DNA from: Brevibacillus brevis
GTDB taxonomy: Bacteria > Bacillota > Bacilli > Brevibacillales > Brevibacillaceae
Assembly: GCF_001039275.2 (NCBI RefSeq)
Contig: NZ_CP030117.1
Coordinates: 3,286,001-3,350,000, forward strand
DNA: 64,000 bases
Direction: 5' to 3'
Both the position numbers and the translations under genes were made by a program. This document shows, piece by piece, positions 35,278 through 44,599 of the stretch. Every line of letters begins with the position of its first letter. Position 1 is the first letter of the stretch. The notes under the pieces are model-generated. The model was not told the origin of the DNA and did not search any database. It saw only the letters and a list, made by a program, of their open reading frames with translations.

Positions 35278-38200
35278 TTACGCATGTTGTTTCAACTGTT
35301 CGTGGGTAACTTGACCAACTTCCATTTTTAAAAGTTGATCGGCTACATGGAAATACCTGTCGTCATGCGTAATGGCAATGACGCATTTTCCTTTTTGTTT
35401 CATCTCAGGGATGAGGTTATAGTAGAAATATTCTCTGAACTCAGGGTCCTGATCGGCAGCCCATTCGTCAAAGAAATAGATAGGTCGATCCTCCATACAA
35501 CTGATAAGCAAGGCCAATCTTTTTCTTTGTCCCGTGGACAGATTGACGGTACTGAATCCTCCATGTTGGATTTGCAACTTATGGTTCATGCCTAATTTCA
35601 GCAAATATTCTTGAATTTCTTGTTCTTTCATTTTCACGTCGATGCCATACATCTTTTCAAAGAGGTGAAAATCGCTGAAGATGGCCGCAAAATTTTGACT
35701 TAACTCTTCAAGCTGCTGACCATTCAGTAAAATTTCGCCTTGGTCAGGTTTGTACAACCCTACTAACAGTTTACCCAGAGTCGATTTTCCGCTCCCGTTT
35801 CCTCCTGTAATGAAGGTGACTTGCCCGGAATGGAAGCTCAGATTAACGGGCCCGACTGTAAACTGTTCTCCCTCTTGGTTTTTATAATGATATTCAACAT
35901 CTTTGACCTCTAAGTGAATGATCTCGCTTGCAGGCGATGCCTCTTTGACTCGCTCTGATTGTTTTGTCTCACCTGTTTCCAACTGCCTCGACAATTCGTT
36001 TAATCGGTTCCAGCTAATCCTGACCCGAATAAAATTAGGGATCGCGTCCAAAACGCCGTGAACAGGACTTGTCATATACAAAAACACAAAGATATACGCT
36101 CTTAAGGAACTGTTTGCAATGTCATCAAAGACGACAGGAAAAACAAACGCAACGACCCCGATCACAAAGGTAAACAGAAGTTCGCCCATAACAAATACAT
36201 TGGCAAAGCTCAAATCTCCCTGAATCCGTTTAGTCCGGTACGTGTCACAGCTTTCCTGCAGCTCCTCCTGAAATTGTCCTTTTTTACCTTTGTGGATGCT
36301 AAGCTCCTTGAAACCGCCAATCATGTGATTAATGAACTTGAAAAACGTGTTTTGAATATCCCTGGTTTCTTCCCAGACGCGATTGGCGTACCTTCCTGCC
36401 ATAAAATAAAGGCCGGCAGCGACCATAATAACGAAAATGGAAATCAGCAATCCGTAAATATTGACCATCCCTAAATAGATGAAACAGCACAGCAACGTAA
36501 CCAAACTGGTGACCCCGAAAATCAGGATGTTGGACACACCGCTGATCGTTTCTGTATCGTTGTTCAACACGGAATAAATTCGTTCTTTTTCAATGGTTTC
36601 AATATTTTGATACGGAGATTTCAGTATTTTATCAATCAACTCCGTTCTCTTTTGGAAAACCATCTCATTTGTAATCGTAATCAGTTTAGCCCGTACCAAT
36701 CTTTGTCCAAAAACATAGATGACGATTCCCATCACAAAAAAGGATAGCAATCCGCCCTGAAACCGGTCAGTATGGTTAAGCGCCTCGTTAATGATAAAAA
36801 TTATCAAGGCATTGCCCAATCCACTCACCGTACTAAGGACGATAATGGGAAAAAAGGTACGATCATGCGATTTTGGAAAGACCACCGTTATGAAGTAATA
36901 GAACGCAAACAAAACAATCCCGACAAATAAGCTTTGAATGGCGATGACAAAACTTGAAGGTGCCCAAACATCGACGAAGTCCCATGAGACCCCGTCAAAT
37001 AAAACCGAAGGAATTTGATAAAAGCAATACCCGGACAGCCCCAGACACAGAAGCAACAGCACAAATCGATACGCATTTTTCCCGAATCCCCCGGATCGCA
37101 TCCTCTTTTTTCGGGCGATTTCGCCAAGCGCAACAATGGCAAACCATGCAGTAAGCAGGATCAACGGTATCGCTATGCACAGGATGGCAACCGACACATT
37201 ATCCACACTGCTGTAGAGATCGGAAACATTTTCCGGTGGTTTCTTTTGACGCAGGATTTCCATGATTCCTTGGCCCATTGCCTGCGTATGGGCAGAGTTG
37301 ATATTCGTTAATACCGCTACTCCGAGTTTCTCTCCCGGACGTATTACTACTGAGGAAGAGTAATTCGGATTGCTTCCGCCATGAGAGAGTTCGCCACTGC
37401 CTTTTTGGTAGACGAACCAACCCGCCGCATACGAGGAACTATCTATATTCGGCAAAACGGATCGATCCGGCTGATGGGACCGATTAATCAACCCGCTGCT
37501 CACATTATTATTTGTAATCGAGCCTAGCTGACTTTTGAGCCAGATTGCCATGTCCTCGCTATTGGAAATGATATATCCGGCTGGCGTATTGCCGCGATAC
37601 ACAGGAGCCTGGTATTCTCTCGCCCCCAAAAAACCGATTTTATACCCTTTTGCCATCTCATGCCGCTCGGCTTCATTTCGGAACAAATACGAATGAGTAA
37701 GTCCAATCGGCGTCAACACGTTGTCTTTCACATACTGTTCAAAAGGCTCACCCGTTACCTTTTCAATGACCAAACCTAGTACATCGTAGTTCATGGAAGC
37801 ATAAAGAAATCTTTCTCCGGGGGAAAAGTCCAATGTCTGCCCTACCACTTTGCGGACGGTTCGCTCCAGCGCGTCAGACTCTTCGCCGACTGGAATTTCA
37901 CCAATCGTATGAAAAGGAATTCCGCTTGTATGATGGAGCAGTTGCTCCAATGTGATTTCTGGCGTATGTCCTTCTGCATCCTTCACCTGAAACCAAGGGA
38001 GGTACTTTTGCACAGGATCTTTCAGATTGAGTAATCCTTGTTCCTCCAGCGACAATATCGCCAGACCCGTAAACGCCTTGGTGGTGGACCCAAGCTCGAA
38101 TAAAGTTTGTGTGGTCACCGGGCTCTTTGCTGCCATATCCGCATAACCAAACCCTCGGTTGTAGACGGTTTGTTCCCCTTTTACAATGACAACGGAGGCT

Positions 38201-38364
38201 CCCGGGATCTTGCCATCCTGCATTTTTTGGTCAATCCACGATTCGATTGATGCGATTTCTTCTTTACTCAAACTACCTTCTACTGCCGTTTCTGCCTGTA
38301 GCTGCAGGGGGAAAATCATGGTGAGCAGAAGCAAAATAAGCCATGCCGAGATCCCTTTTCTCAT
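35278..38364 (-). CDS. Prodrug-activating D-asparaginyl peptidase fused to an ABC exporter (ZmaM-like)
   Basis: 1028 residues. A signal peptide (1-25) precedes a serine peptidase/beta-lactamase-like domain to ~385 with the S-x-x-K motif STTK (S93, K96), Tyr188 in the YASMNY segment and HGG at 328-330. The same catalytic trio (Ser, Lys, Tyr) is known in ClbP. Several hydrophobic segments (about 390-412, 432-450, 468-495, 505-528, 540-556) follow, then a cyclic-peptide-type ABC exporter: Walker A GGNGSGKST, signature NLSTGQRKRLAL, Walker B IYFFDEWAAD and an H-loop HDDR. The peptidase domain would face outside. It directly follows the D-Asn module gene (32 bp), the arrangement of N-acyl-D-Asn prodrug systems (zwittermicin, colibactin, xenocoumacin). 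Likely role: export of the precursor and release of active product by removal of the acyl-D-Asn cap. Confidence 0.92.
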   Translation of the reverse strand: MRKGISAWLILLLLTMIFPLQLQAETAVEGSLSKEEIASIESWIDQKMQDGKIPGASVVIVKGEQTVYNRGFGYADMAAKSPVTTQTLFELGSTTKAFTGLAILSLEEQGLLNLKDPVQKYLPWFQVKDAEGHTPEITLEQLLHHTSGIPFHTIGEIPVGEESDALERTVRKVVGQTLDFSPGERFLYASMNYDVLGLVIEKVTGEPFEQYVKDNVLTPIGLTHSYLFRNEAERHEMAKGYKIGFLGAREYQAPVYRGNTPAGYIISNSEDMAIWLKSQLGSITNNNVSSGLINRSHQPDRSVLPNIDSSSYAAGWFVYQKGSGELSHGGSNPNYSSSVVIRPGEKLGVAVLTNINSAHTQAMGQGIMEILRQKKPPENVSDLYSSVDNVSVAILCIAIPLILLTAWFAIVALGEIARKKRMRSGGFGKNAYRFVLLLLCLGLSGYCFYQIPSVLFDGVSWDFVDVWAPSSFVIAIQSLFVGIVLFAFYYFITVVFPKSHDRTFFPIIVLSTVSGLGNALIIFIINEALNHTDRFQGGLLSFFVMGIVIYVFGQRLVRAKLITITNEMVFQKRTELIDKILKSPYQNIETIEKERIYSVLNNDTETISGVSNILIFGVTSLVTLLCCFIYLGMVNIYGLLISIFVIMVAAGLYFMAGRYANRVWEETRDIQNTFFKFINHMIGGFKELSIHKGKKGQFQEELQESCDTYRTKRIQGDLSFANVFVMGELLFTFVIGVVAFVFPVVFDDIANSSLRAYIFVFLYMTSPVHGVLDAIPNFIRVRISWNRLNELSRQLETGETKQSERVKEASPASEIIHLEVKDVEYHYKNQEGEQFTVGPVNLSFHSGQVTFITGGNGSGKSTLGKLLVGLYKPDQGEILLNGQQLEELSQNFAAIFSDFHLFEKMYGIDVKMKEQEIQEYLLKLGMNHKLQIQHGGFSTVNLSTGQRKRLALLISCMEDRPIYFFDEWAADQDPEFREYFYYNLIPEMKQKGKCVIAITHDDRYFHVADQLLKMEVGQVTHEQLKQHA

Positions 38365-38396
38365 AAAATTAACCTCTCATCACAAATTTTCCACCC

Positions 38397-41300
38397 TCAA
38401 ATGAAGAGATTGTCTAACTCTTCCTGGGAAATTTCTACCGTTTCAAAATCGGAAGGAGTAAACTCTTTCGACTCTTTCTGGCTGCAGTACAGGATGATCT
38501 CGCCAAGCTGCTTTTTAAAATGAGCCAAAAATTGTTGCATGCTGCTATCCTTATATTTATTCCGGCTAAAGGTCAGCCGTATTTGCAAACGGCTATCCAA
38601 AATAAAGCAATTCACATCGATTAAACAAGTCAGCGGATTGTCTTGACTTGTGCTTTGCTGGACAGAACCCCCCAACAATTTTACATATCCACCCTCAAAC
38701 TCTTGCGTAAACTCCCCCAGATAATTAAACCTAATCGTCTTGGGTGCATGATAAGGGATAGACTTCGCAAGGTAGCGCGATATTCCGTAACCGATTCCGT
38801 TATTTGGTACCTTTCTCCGTTCCTCTTTGACATGCTTGATTTGTTGGGACAGACTACCATCGGTTAAGGAGATGCCCAATGGATAGAGACTGGTAAACCA
38901 TCCGACCGTCCTGGTAATGTCCAACTTGTCCTCTATATGCTCTCGCCCATGCCCTTCCGTCTCAATCAGGATATCCGTACTTCCCGTACATTCTTTGATG
39001 GTCACCAGCAAAGACGTAAGCAACAAATCGATAGGCTCTGTATTGTAGGTAACATTGGCTTCCGACAAGAGGGAAAGCGTTTCCTGCTTACCGATCTCGG
39101 CTGAGAGCGTACAACTGCTCGCTATACTATCTACACCCAGATCATGGTCAACAGGAAAAGGAGTGAACTTTTGCAGTATAGCTTGCCAATACCCAGATTC
39201 CTTTTCTCCCTCTTCTCTCCAATAGCTCTCAAGGAACTCCGTCCATTTTTGATAGGAATGCGTCTTTGGAGGGAGCAACGGATCTTGACCAAGACTGATT
39301 TGTTTTAGTAACGTGTTCAAATCTTCTACAATGATTCGCCAGGATACCCCGTCTACCACCAAGTGATGGGCCACAAGCAGCATATTCCGCGAGCTTCCAA
39401 CATCGATTACACATGCTTTTAACAAAATATCCTGGAAGATATCCGCGCTATCAGCGAGTTCGTAGGCTACTTCCATCAGCTTGTCTGACTGCTCGGAATG
39501 AGATAAGCCTGTGAAATCGAGCTCTTTAATCGTCGGCAGACTAAGGAGGTGGTTATTATTGTAAAACAACTCGCCATGGTTCGCCTTGGCGTTTATTCGC
39601 AAGCCGTCATGATGTTCGATTAGCTTGAAGAGTGTTCTTTCTAGGATCTCAACCGTAATACCCTGATTGATTTCCACCAAGACACACTGATGATAATGAT
39701 GTGGCTTGGGGAATTCTTGGGAAAAAAACCACGATACGATTGGCGCAGGTAATATACTTCCCTCGACTAATCCCTGATCAATAACAACCAGCGGAACCTC
39801 GTCAACGAGCAACGCCATCTCTTCCAGAATGGGGGTTGACAGCATCTCTTTTACTTTTATCCGGTAGCCTTTGGCATTCAGTTTCGACGCTATCTGAATG
39901 GCCTTGATAGAGTCCCCGCCCAAATGATAGAAGTTGTGCTTCCTTCCTATCTTTTCAACTCCTAGAACTTCTTCTACTGTCTGGATAAACTGCTTTTCTT
40001 TTTCGGTTGAATAAGTCGTATATTCCGTATTTTCCGCCAATGGCAGTTCCATTTCTGCCAATAAACGCGTGTCGACCTTTCCATTTGCTGTTAGCGGGAT
40101 TTCTTCTACTTCTATAAAATGCTGTGGAATAAGGTAATTGGGCAATTGTTGTCCAAGATGCTGCTTCAAGTCATCAGGGGAGATATTACCTTTTGCAACG
40201 TAATAGGCACATAGGATAACATTCTTCTTCTTGTCCTCCCGATCCAAGACAACAGCGTCTTTTACCTGCGGGTGCTGGATCAACTGGTTTTCTATTTCTC
40301 CTAGCTCAACCCGATGTCCCCTGATCTTGATTTGCTGGTCGTCCCTCCCCAAGTACTCCAGCTTTCCATTCGGTAATAATCTTCCGAGGTCTCCTGTCTT
40401 ATACATCCGCTTGCCGATTACGAATGGATCGTCCAAGAATTTCTCCTTGGTAAGTTCAGGATTGTGATGGTACCCTCTAGCCACTCCATCTCCTGAAATA
40501 TAGATTTCACCCACAGCGTATGTCGGAACAGGGTCCATGTTTTTGTCCAATACGTAAATGCGGACATTATCGGCAGGTTTGCCAATTGGTACCGATACTC
40601 TCGTGTCTCTCTCAACATCATAAGAGTGAATCATACACCCAACCACCGTCTCGGTTGGCCCATATTCATTCAAGATCTCTATATTGCCACCAAAGCTGTC
40701 ATATACGCTTTTGGCAAGGCTAACCTTCAGATTTTCGCCGCCAACAATAAATCTTTTCACGGAGCTATTCCTGTTGTCCCGATCCAGCACCAAGGATAAA
40801 TGAGAAGGCGTGAGCTTGATGATCGACGCTTTGTTTTCTTTTAAAATGCGGAACAGCACATACTCATCTTCTGTTTGGCTATAAATCAGAACTGTTCCTC
40901 CACAGATCAATGGAGTAAAAACAGAGGTAATTGTCAGGTCGAATGCCAAAGAGGAGTAGAGCGCGAACATCTCGTCCTCGTGTTTAACGTACATTTTCTT
41001 CGCCCAGTATATATAGTTGACAAGCCCGCGGTGCTCGACCATCGTTCCCTTCGGCCTTCCGGTAGAACCAGATGTATAGATCATGTATGCCAACTCTGTA
41101 GGCTTACTCTCTACTAGCATATTGGATGATGGATAATGATCGTAGTTGACGTCCGTTAGGCTGATAATCTGTCCGTCGAAACCAAACTCGTCCATGACAA
41201 CCACATTCGTCAGCAAGATTTTTGTGCAGGAGTTTTGCAAAATATACCGTATCCGCTCAGTTGGATTATCTGGATCAATTGGCATGAAGGCTCCGCCGGC

Positions 41301-42884
41301 TTTTCCAATGCCGATAATCCCAATCATGGTTTCCATAGAATGTGTGGTCAGCATGCCCACAATTGTTTCTGGACCGATCCCTTGTTCCCTCAAATATCTG
41401 GCTAGCTGATTGGCCTTCTCGTTCAGTTGCCGATAAGTCAGCCACTCTTTGCCATATTGAATCGCGATCTTGTCTGGTGATTTTTCCACTTGTTCTTCAA
41501 ACAGCTGGTAAATTGTTTTGTCCCTCGGATAAGGTGCAGCGGTATCGTTATAGTCTTCTACTAGTTTTTTATACTCATCCTCGTAGAAAACCGTAAGCTG
41601 CCTGATTTCTTCATTGGGATTGGACACCATTTTTTTGATCAGCGAAGTCAGACGAACGAACAGAACATGGATTTGCTCTTCGGTGTAATCGTTCATTTTG
41701 TAGTCAAAGCTAATGCTGATGCTGCCTGAATCCGACCATTCCTTTATCACCATCTGCATGGAATAAATCTGGGACCCGCTGTAGAACTCAACATTCTCGA
41801 CAGGATGGCCTTCCCATTCGGTATCGAGTGTCGTGTTGTAATAATTGACACATACATCAAACAATTGGTTGTAACCCTTCTTCTTCAGCTCCATGTCCTG
41901 GATCAACAGGTCATACGGATAGCGTTGATGAAAAAAACAATCCTGCAGGTCGCTGCTAACCTCATCCATCATTTCCGTAACTGACCAGCCAGGCTCAATC
42001 GTAAAACGAAAAGGCATCGTACTGGTAAACATGCCAAACATGCTCTTTTGCTGTTTACCAGATCGATTGAGTACAGGTGTGCCTATCACGAGATCGTCTT
42101 GACCAGTCATCTTGTGAACATACAGTAAATACAAGCCTACCAAAACTGTATTCAATGACCACTTATTGGCTTTGGCCCACGCTTTGATTTGAGCAGAAAG
42201 ATTAGGGTTCCATTCATATGTGATGCGGTTTCCCGCTAAGTCGTCAGAGCTTTTTTCCAAAAACGAATCAGGTAGGACTCGAAACTTCTCATTCCAAAAT
42301 ACTTTGTTTTTCCGGTACCGATCCGACGAAAGATAATCTCGCTCGTGGTTGATGTACGTCAAGTAAGTAGGAGCTTGATGCTCTCCTACTTCCTCTTCGC
42401 GCAAAAGTTTGCTATAGATTTCTCGAATATGATCGGTCATAATATTGATCGACCATCCATCTGCGATTATATGGTGAAACTTGGCCAAATATCCATTCTC
42501 ACTGTCTGAAATTCGAAACATGGCAAAATAAAAAAGCCTTTCGTTTTCGATGACGAATGGCTTTCTCGCTTCTGTTTTCACCCAATTCTCAAATTCCTTA
42601 TGCGGCTCATTGTACACAGTGAAATCTTTAAAATCGTATGGGATATCCTCAATATGACTCACAAATTGCTGGATCTCCCCCATTTGGTTAACAAATCTTA
42701 AACGCAATCCTTCATGCCTTCGAATGAAGAGGTGTATAGCCTTTTCAAGTAGTGAAAATTGAATAGGCCCTTTTATTTTTACGGTTCCACCAATATTATG
42801 CAAGGGTGTTTGGGGGTAAATCTGCTCGATCAACCAAATTCTCTTCTGGGGATGGGTTAACTGGTAAAAACATAATGAATCCAT
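38397..42884 (-). CDS. Initiating NRPS: C(starter)-A(Asn)-PCP-E, N-acyl-D-Asn forming
   Basis: 1495 residues from ATG 42884 (GGAGGA ten bases upstream; the ATG at 42902 lacks a site). The C domain (~5-430) has HHIIADGW and no upstream partner, as in starter C domains that use an acyl-CoA or acyl-ACP. The A domain (~450-945; YTSGSTGRPKGT near 606) gives code D-L-T-K-I-G-E-V-G-K, matching asparagine codes. PCP with LGGDS near 988. The E domain (~1050-1480) has HHLVVDGVSW and EGHGRE. The C-terminus ends in an acidic EELDNLFI tail like a donor docking helix, and the Gly synthetase begins with an acceptor-type sequence. First gene of the cluster; product should be N-acyl-D-Asn on the PCP. Confidence 0.94.
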   Translation of the reverse strand: MDSLCFYQLTHPQKRIWLIEQIYPQTPLHNIGGTVKIKGPIQFSLLEKAIHLFIRRHEGLRLRFVNQMGEIQQFVSHIEDIPYDFKDFTVYNEPHKEFENWVKTEARKPFVIENERLFYFAMFRISDSENGYLAKFHHIIADGWSINIMTDHIREIYSKLLREEEVGEHQAPTYLTYINHERDYLSSDRYRKNKVFWNEKFRVLPDSFLEKSSDDLAGNRITYEWNPNLSAQIKAWAKANKWSLNTVLVGLYLLYVHKMTGQDDLVIGTPVLNRSGKQQKSMFGMFTSTMPFRFTIEPGWSVTEMMDEVSSDLQDCFFHQRYPYDLLIQDMELKKKGYNQLFDVCVNYYNTTLDTEWEGHPVENVEFYSGSQIYSMQMVIKEWSDSGSISISFDYKMNDYTEEQIHVLFVRLTSLIKKMVSNPNEEIRQLTVFYEDEYKKLVEDYNDTAAPYPRDKTIYQLFEEQVEKSPDKIAIQYGKEWLTYRQLNEKANQLARYLREQGIGPETIVGMLTTHSMETMIGIIGIGKAGGAFMPIDPDNPTERIRYILQNSCTKILLTNVVVMDEFGFDGQIISLTDVNYDHYPSSNMLVESKPTELAYMIYTSGSTGRPKGTMVEHRGLVNYIYWAKKMYVKHEDEMFALYSSLAFDLTITSVFTPLICGGTVLIYSQTEDEYVLFRILKENKASIIKLTPSHLSLVLDRDNRNSSVKRFIVGGENLKVSLAKSVYDSFGGNIEILNEYGPTETVVGCMIHSYDVERDTRVSVPIGKPADNVRIYVLDKNMDPVPTYAVGEIYISGDGVARGYHHNPELTKEKFLDDPFVIGKRMYKTGDLGRLLPNGKLEYLGRDDQQIKIRGHRVELGEIENQLIQHPQVKDAVVLDREDKKKNVILCAYYVAKGNISPDDLKQHLGQQLPNYLIPQHFIEVEEIPLTANGKVDTRLLAEMELPLAENTEYTTYSTEKEKQFIQTVEEVLGVEKIGRKHNFYHLGGDSIKAIQIASKLNAKGYRIKVKEMLSTPILEEMALLVDEVPLVVIDQGLVEGSILPAPIVSWFFSQEFPKPHHYHQCVLVEINQGITVEILERTLFKLIEHHDGLRINAKANHGELFYNNNHLLSLPTIKELDFTGLSHSEQSDKLMEVAYELADSADIFQDILLKACVIDVGSSRNMLLVAHHLVVDGVSWRIIVEDLNTLLKQISLGQDPLLPPKTHSYQKWTEFLESYWREEGEKESGYWQAILQKFTPFPVDHDLGVDSIASSCTLSAEIGKQETLSLLSEANVTYNTEPIDLLLTSLLVTIKECTGSTDILIETEGHGREHIEDKLDITRTVGWFTSLYPLGISLTDGSLSQQIKHVKEERRKVPNNGIGYGISRYLAKSIPYHAPKTIRFNYLGEFTQEFEGGYVKLLGGSVQQSTSQDNPLTCLIDVNCFILDSRLQIRLTFSRNKYKDSSMQQFLAHFKKQLGEIILYCSQKESKEFTPSDFETVEISQEELDNLFI

Positions 42885-42907
42885 GTATAGCAATTCCTCC
42901 ATCTCGT

Positions 42908-42956
42908 GAAAACCTTTTTGGTTTTCGATTCAGCAAAAAAACGGCAAAGCTTCGCC
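42908..42956 (-). promoter_or_regulatory. Structured 5' leader of the biosynthetic operon
   Basis: Read on the minus strand. A short GC stem (GGCGA/TTGCC type, 42943-42956) is followed by seven T (42935-42941), resembling a weak terminator. Next comes a perfect hairpin GAAAACC-AAAAA-GGTTTTC (42908-42926) just before the ribosome binding site. These could form an attenuator or stabilise the mRNA; the first stem is short and may not act. Confidence 0.35.
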
Positions 42957-42961
42957 ACTTC

Positions 42962-42983
42962 GTGTATTATCCAGATAATACAC
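42962..42983. promoter_or_regulatory. Perfect 22-bp palindrome upstream of the biosynthetic operon
   Basis: GTGTATTAT, four bases (CCAG), then ATAATACAC: nine paired bases with no mismatch, 78 bp upstream of the first NRPS start. TATTAT/GATAAT within it could serve as a -10 hexamer, so a dimeric repressor bound here would block initiation. No matching -35 is convincing. Confidence 0.45.
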
Positions 42984-43602
42984 TCGCGCTCACTTTCCCG
43001 TATGACCCCTTCATTCCTCTAATGTGCCTAAGCTTCAATAGATTCACTCAGGTTGCTATGATTTTTAGATTGAAATAGGGCTTATCTGCACGAATAAATC
43101 TCTCATTTCATCCTATGTTCTCATTTTGCGAGTAAGTGTCCGTGTTTCTTTTAACGACATTTTAATGGGTCAGGCAACTTTTTTCAAGCTTTTTCCACAT
43201 TTCTATATAAATTCCAATGCTGCTGGCAGTTTCTACATGATTCCATTCTTTGAGAATCGATCTCTTGTGATTGGTTACTCTTTATCTAGGTATTCCTGTT
43301 GACTCGGTTGTTTGCCATGCAGTTGATATCCTATAAAAAGTTGGCTTTATCACTTTCCCAAACCCTGACGGTCAAAGCATAACTGAAGTTATTGCAAGGA
43401 CTGGCGCAATGCCGATTCTAACTCAGCTCATTATCCACTCCCCACCCTTTTTTATAGAATGACGGAACCAAAGAAAAATAATGAGAACCCGATAATAAAC
43501 ATTATCGAGCTAAATAAGTTTCTTAATGTAGTAGGTTTTCCTATTAATACGATGTATGTCAAGGAAGACTTGATAGCCTTTTCAGATTAGCCAGAGTCTC
43601 CA
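42984..43602. other. Intergenic region between the AraC-type gene and the NRPS operon
   Basis: About 620 bp without a supported gene. It probably holds the promoter of the NRPS operon. A small perfect inverted repeat, CGATAAT-AAAC-ATTATCG, lies at 43490-43507; it lacks a T-run on either strand, so it is more operator-like than terminator-like. I see nothing else I can assign. Confidence 0.4.
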
Positions 43603-44463
43603 TTATCCATTATTACTCTTCCTGCCATCCGGCAAATGCGATTCTGTTATGGGTTCAAATATCTTCATGTATTGCTTAGGTGTTAAACCGATCAGTTTTT
43701 TGAAAAAATGAGAAAAGTGACTTTGGTCGCTAAAACCAGTTTGAAAAGCGACCTCCATCGGCGGAATCCCTTGTTCTAACAATTTTTTGGCATTTCCGAT
43801 CCGAATTGTTTCCAGATAACTATATGGGGAGATACCTTTTTGTTTGGTAAAAGAACGCAGCAGATGATATTTGCTTACTTTCGTTAAATCGCTCAACTGG
43901 TCAAGCGTAATTGTATTTGCGTAATTGGATTCCAAGTAATCACAGATCATTCTCATTTCAGAGGCAGGCTCTTGTATGCACTGTTCGGGTACATCATCGG
44001 AATATTCTTGTATGAGCTGCTCGATGAGAAACAGAAACAGCTCCTCCTTCTTAAAGTCAATGTCTCCCTCGGAAATCATCAGATGAAGCTCCCGCAGGGA
44101 TGTTGCGAGTTCGCTGCGATAAAGAACTGTTTGTGTGAAGCGGGGCAGATATTCCCTTCCTGTGATTTCCCGAACGGCTTGTCGCATAATACTTTCAGGA
44201 ATGTTAAGACTTCGATAGTCCAGCGTTTTCCCGTCTACTTGTTCACAAGTATGAGCATCACGTGGGTTAAAAATGATTACATCGCCGGCGTTTATGATAT
44301 ATTCCTGATTTTTGCATAATAGAAAACGTTTCCCCTTTTCGATAAAGCCCAAAACGTAATAATCATGAAAATGATTTGGGAATTTCTGCATAACTCCTTT
44401 AAAGCAGTATGCCTCCATTTTTAATTTTTTATCAAAACAGACCGTTCGAACCTCTTTAGCCAT
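43603..44463 (-). CDS. AraC-family transcriptional regulator with N-terminal cupin sensor
   Basis: 286 residues from ATG 44463 (AAGGAGGGG six bases upstream; an in-frame start 39 bases earlier is weaker). The N-terminal ~150 residues form a cupin-like sensor (FPNHFHDYYVLGFIEKGKR, VIIFNPRDAHTCE). The C-terminal ~100 residues contain two helix-turn-helix units typical of AraC/XylS (LDQLSDLTKVSKYHLLRSFTK and GIPPMEVAFQTGFSDQSHFSHFFKK, then TPKQYMK). It is read in the same direction as the cluster and ends ~720 bp upstream of the first NRPS gene. It could control the cluster or an unlinked amino acid uptake/detoxification gene; many relatives regulate LysE-type exporters. Target unknown. Confidence 0.9.
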   Translation of the reverse strand: MAKEVRTVCFDKKLKMEAYCFKGVMQKFPNHFHDYYVLGFIEKGKRFLLCKNQEYIINAGDVIIFNPRDAHTCEQVDGKTLDYRSLNIPESIMRQAVREITGREYLPRFTQTVLYRSELATSLRELHLMISEGDIDFKKEELFLFLIEQLIQEYSDDVPEQCIQEPASEMRMICDYLESNYANTITLDQLSDLTKVSKYHLLRSFTKQKGISPYSYLETIRIGNAKKLLEQGIPPMEVAFQTGFSDQSHFSHFFKKLIGLTPKQYMKIFEPITESHLPDGRKSNNG

Positions 44464-44546
44464 TCGGTCCCCCTCCTTATCTTCTTCCATTTCATAAAAC
44501 ATTTCTACTCGTTCTCTTCATTCAAACGGGAGACAAACTTGAAATT

Positions 44547-44576
44547 CTCCACCCATATTTGCAAAGTGTGGGTGAG
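44547..44576 (-). terminator. Hairpin downstream of the proline dehydrogenase gene
   Basis: CTCACCCA and TGGGTGGAG pair across a 13-base loop on the minus strand, about 25 bp after the stop. The following bases are only moderately T-rich, so termination is plausible but not certain. Confidence 0.4.
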
Positions 44577-44599
44577 ATTGTTTACAGAAAAGTATCGTT

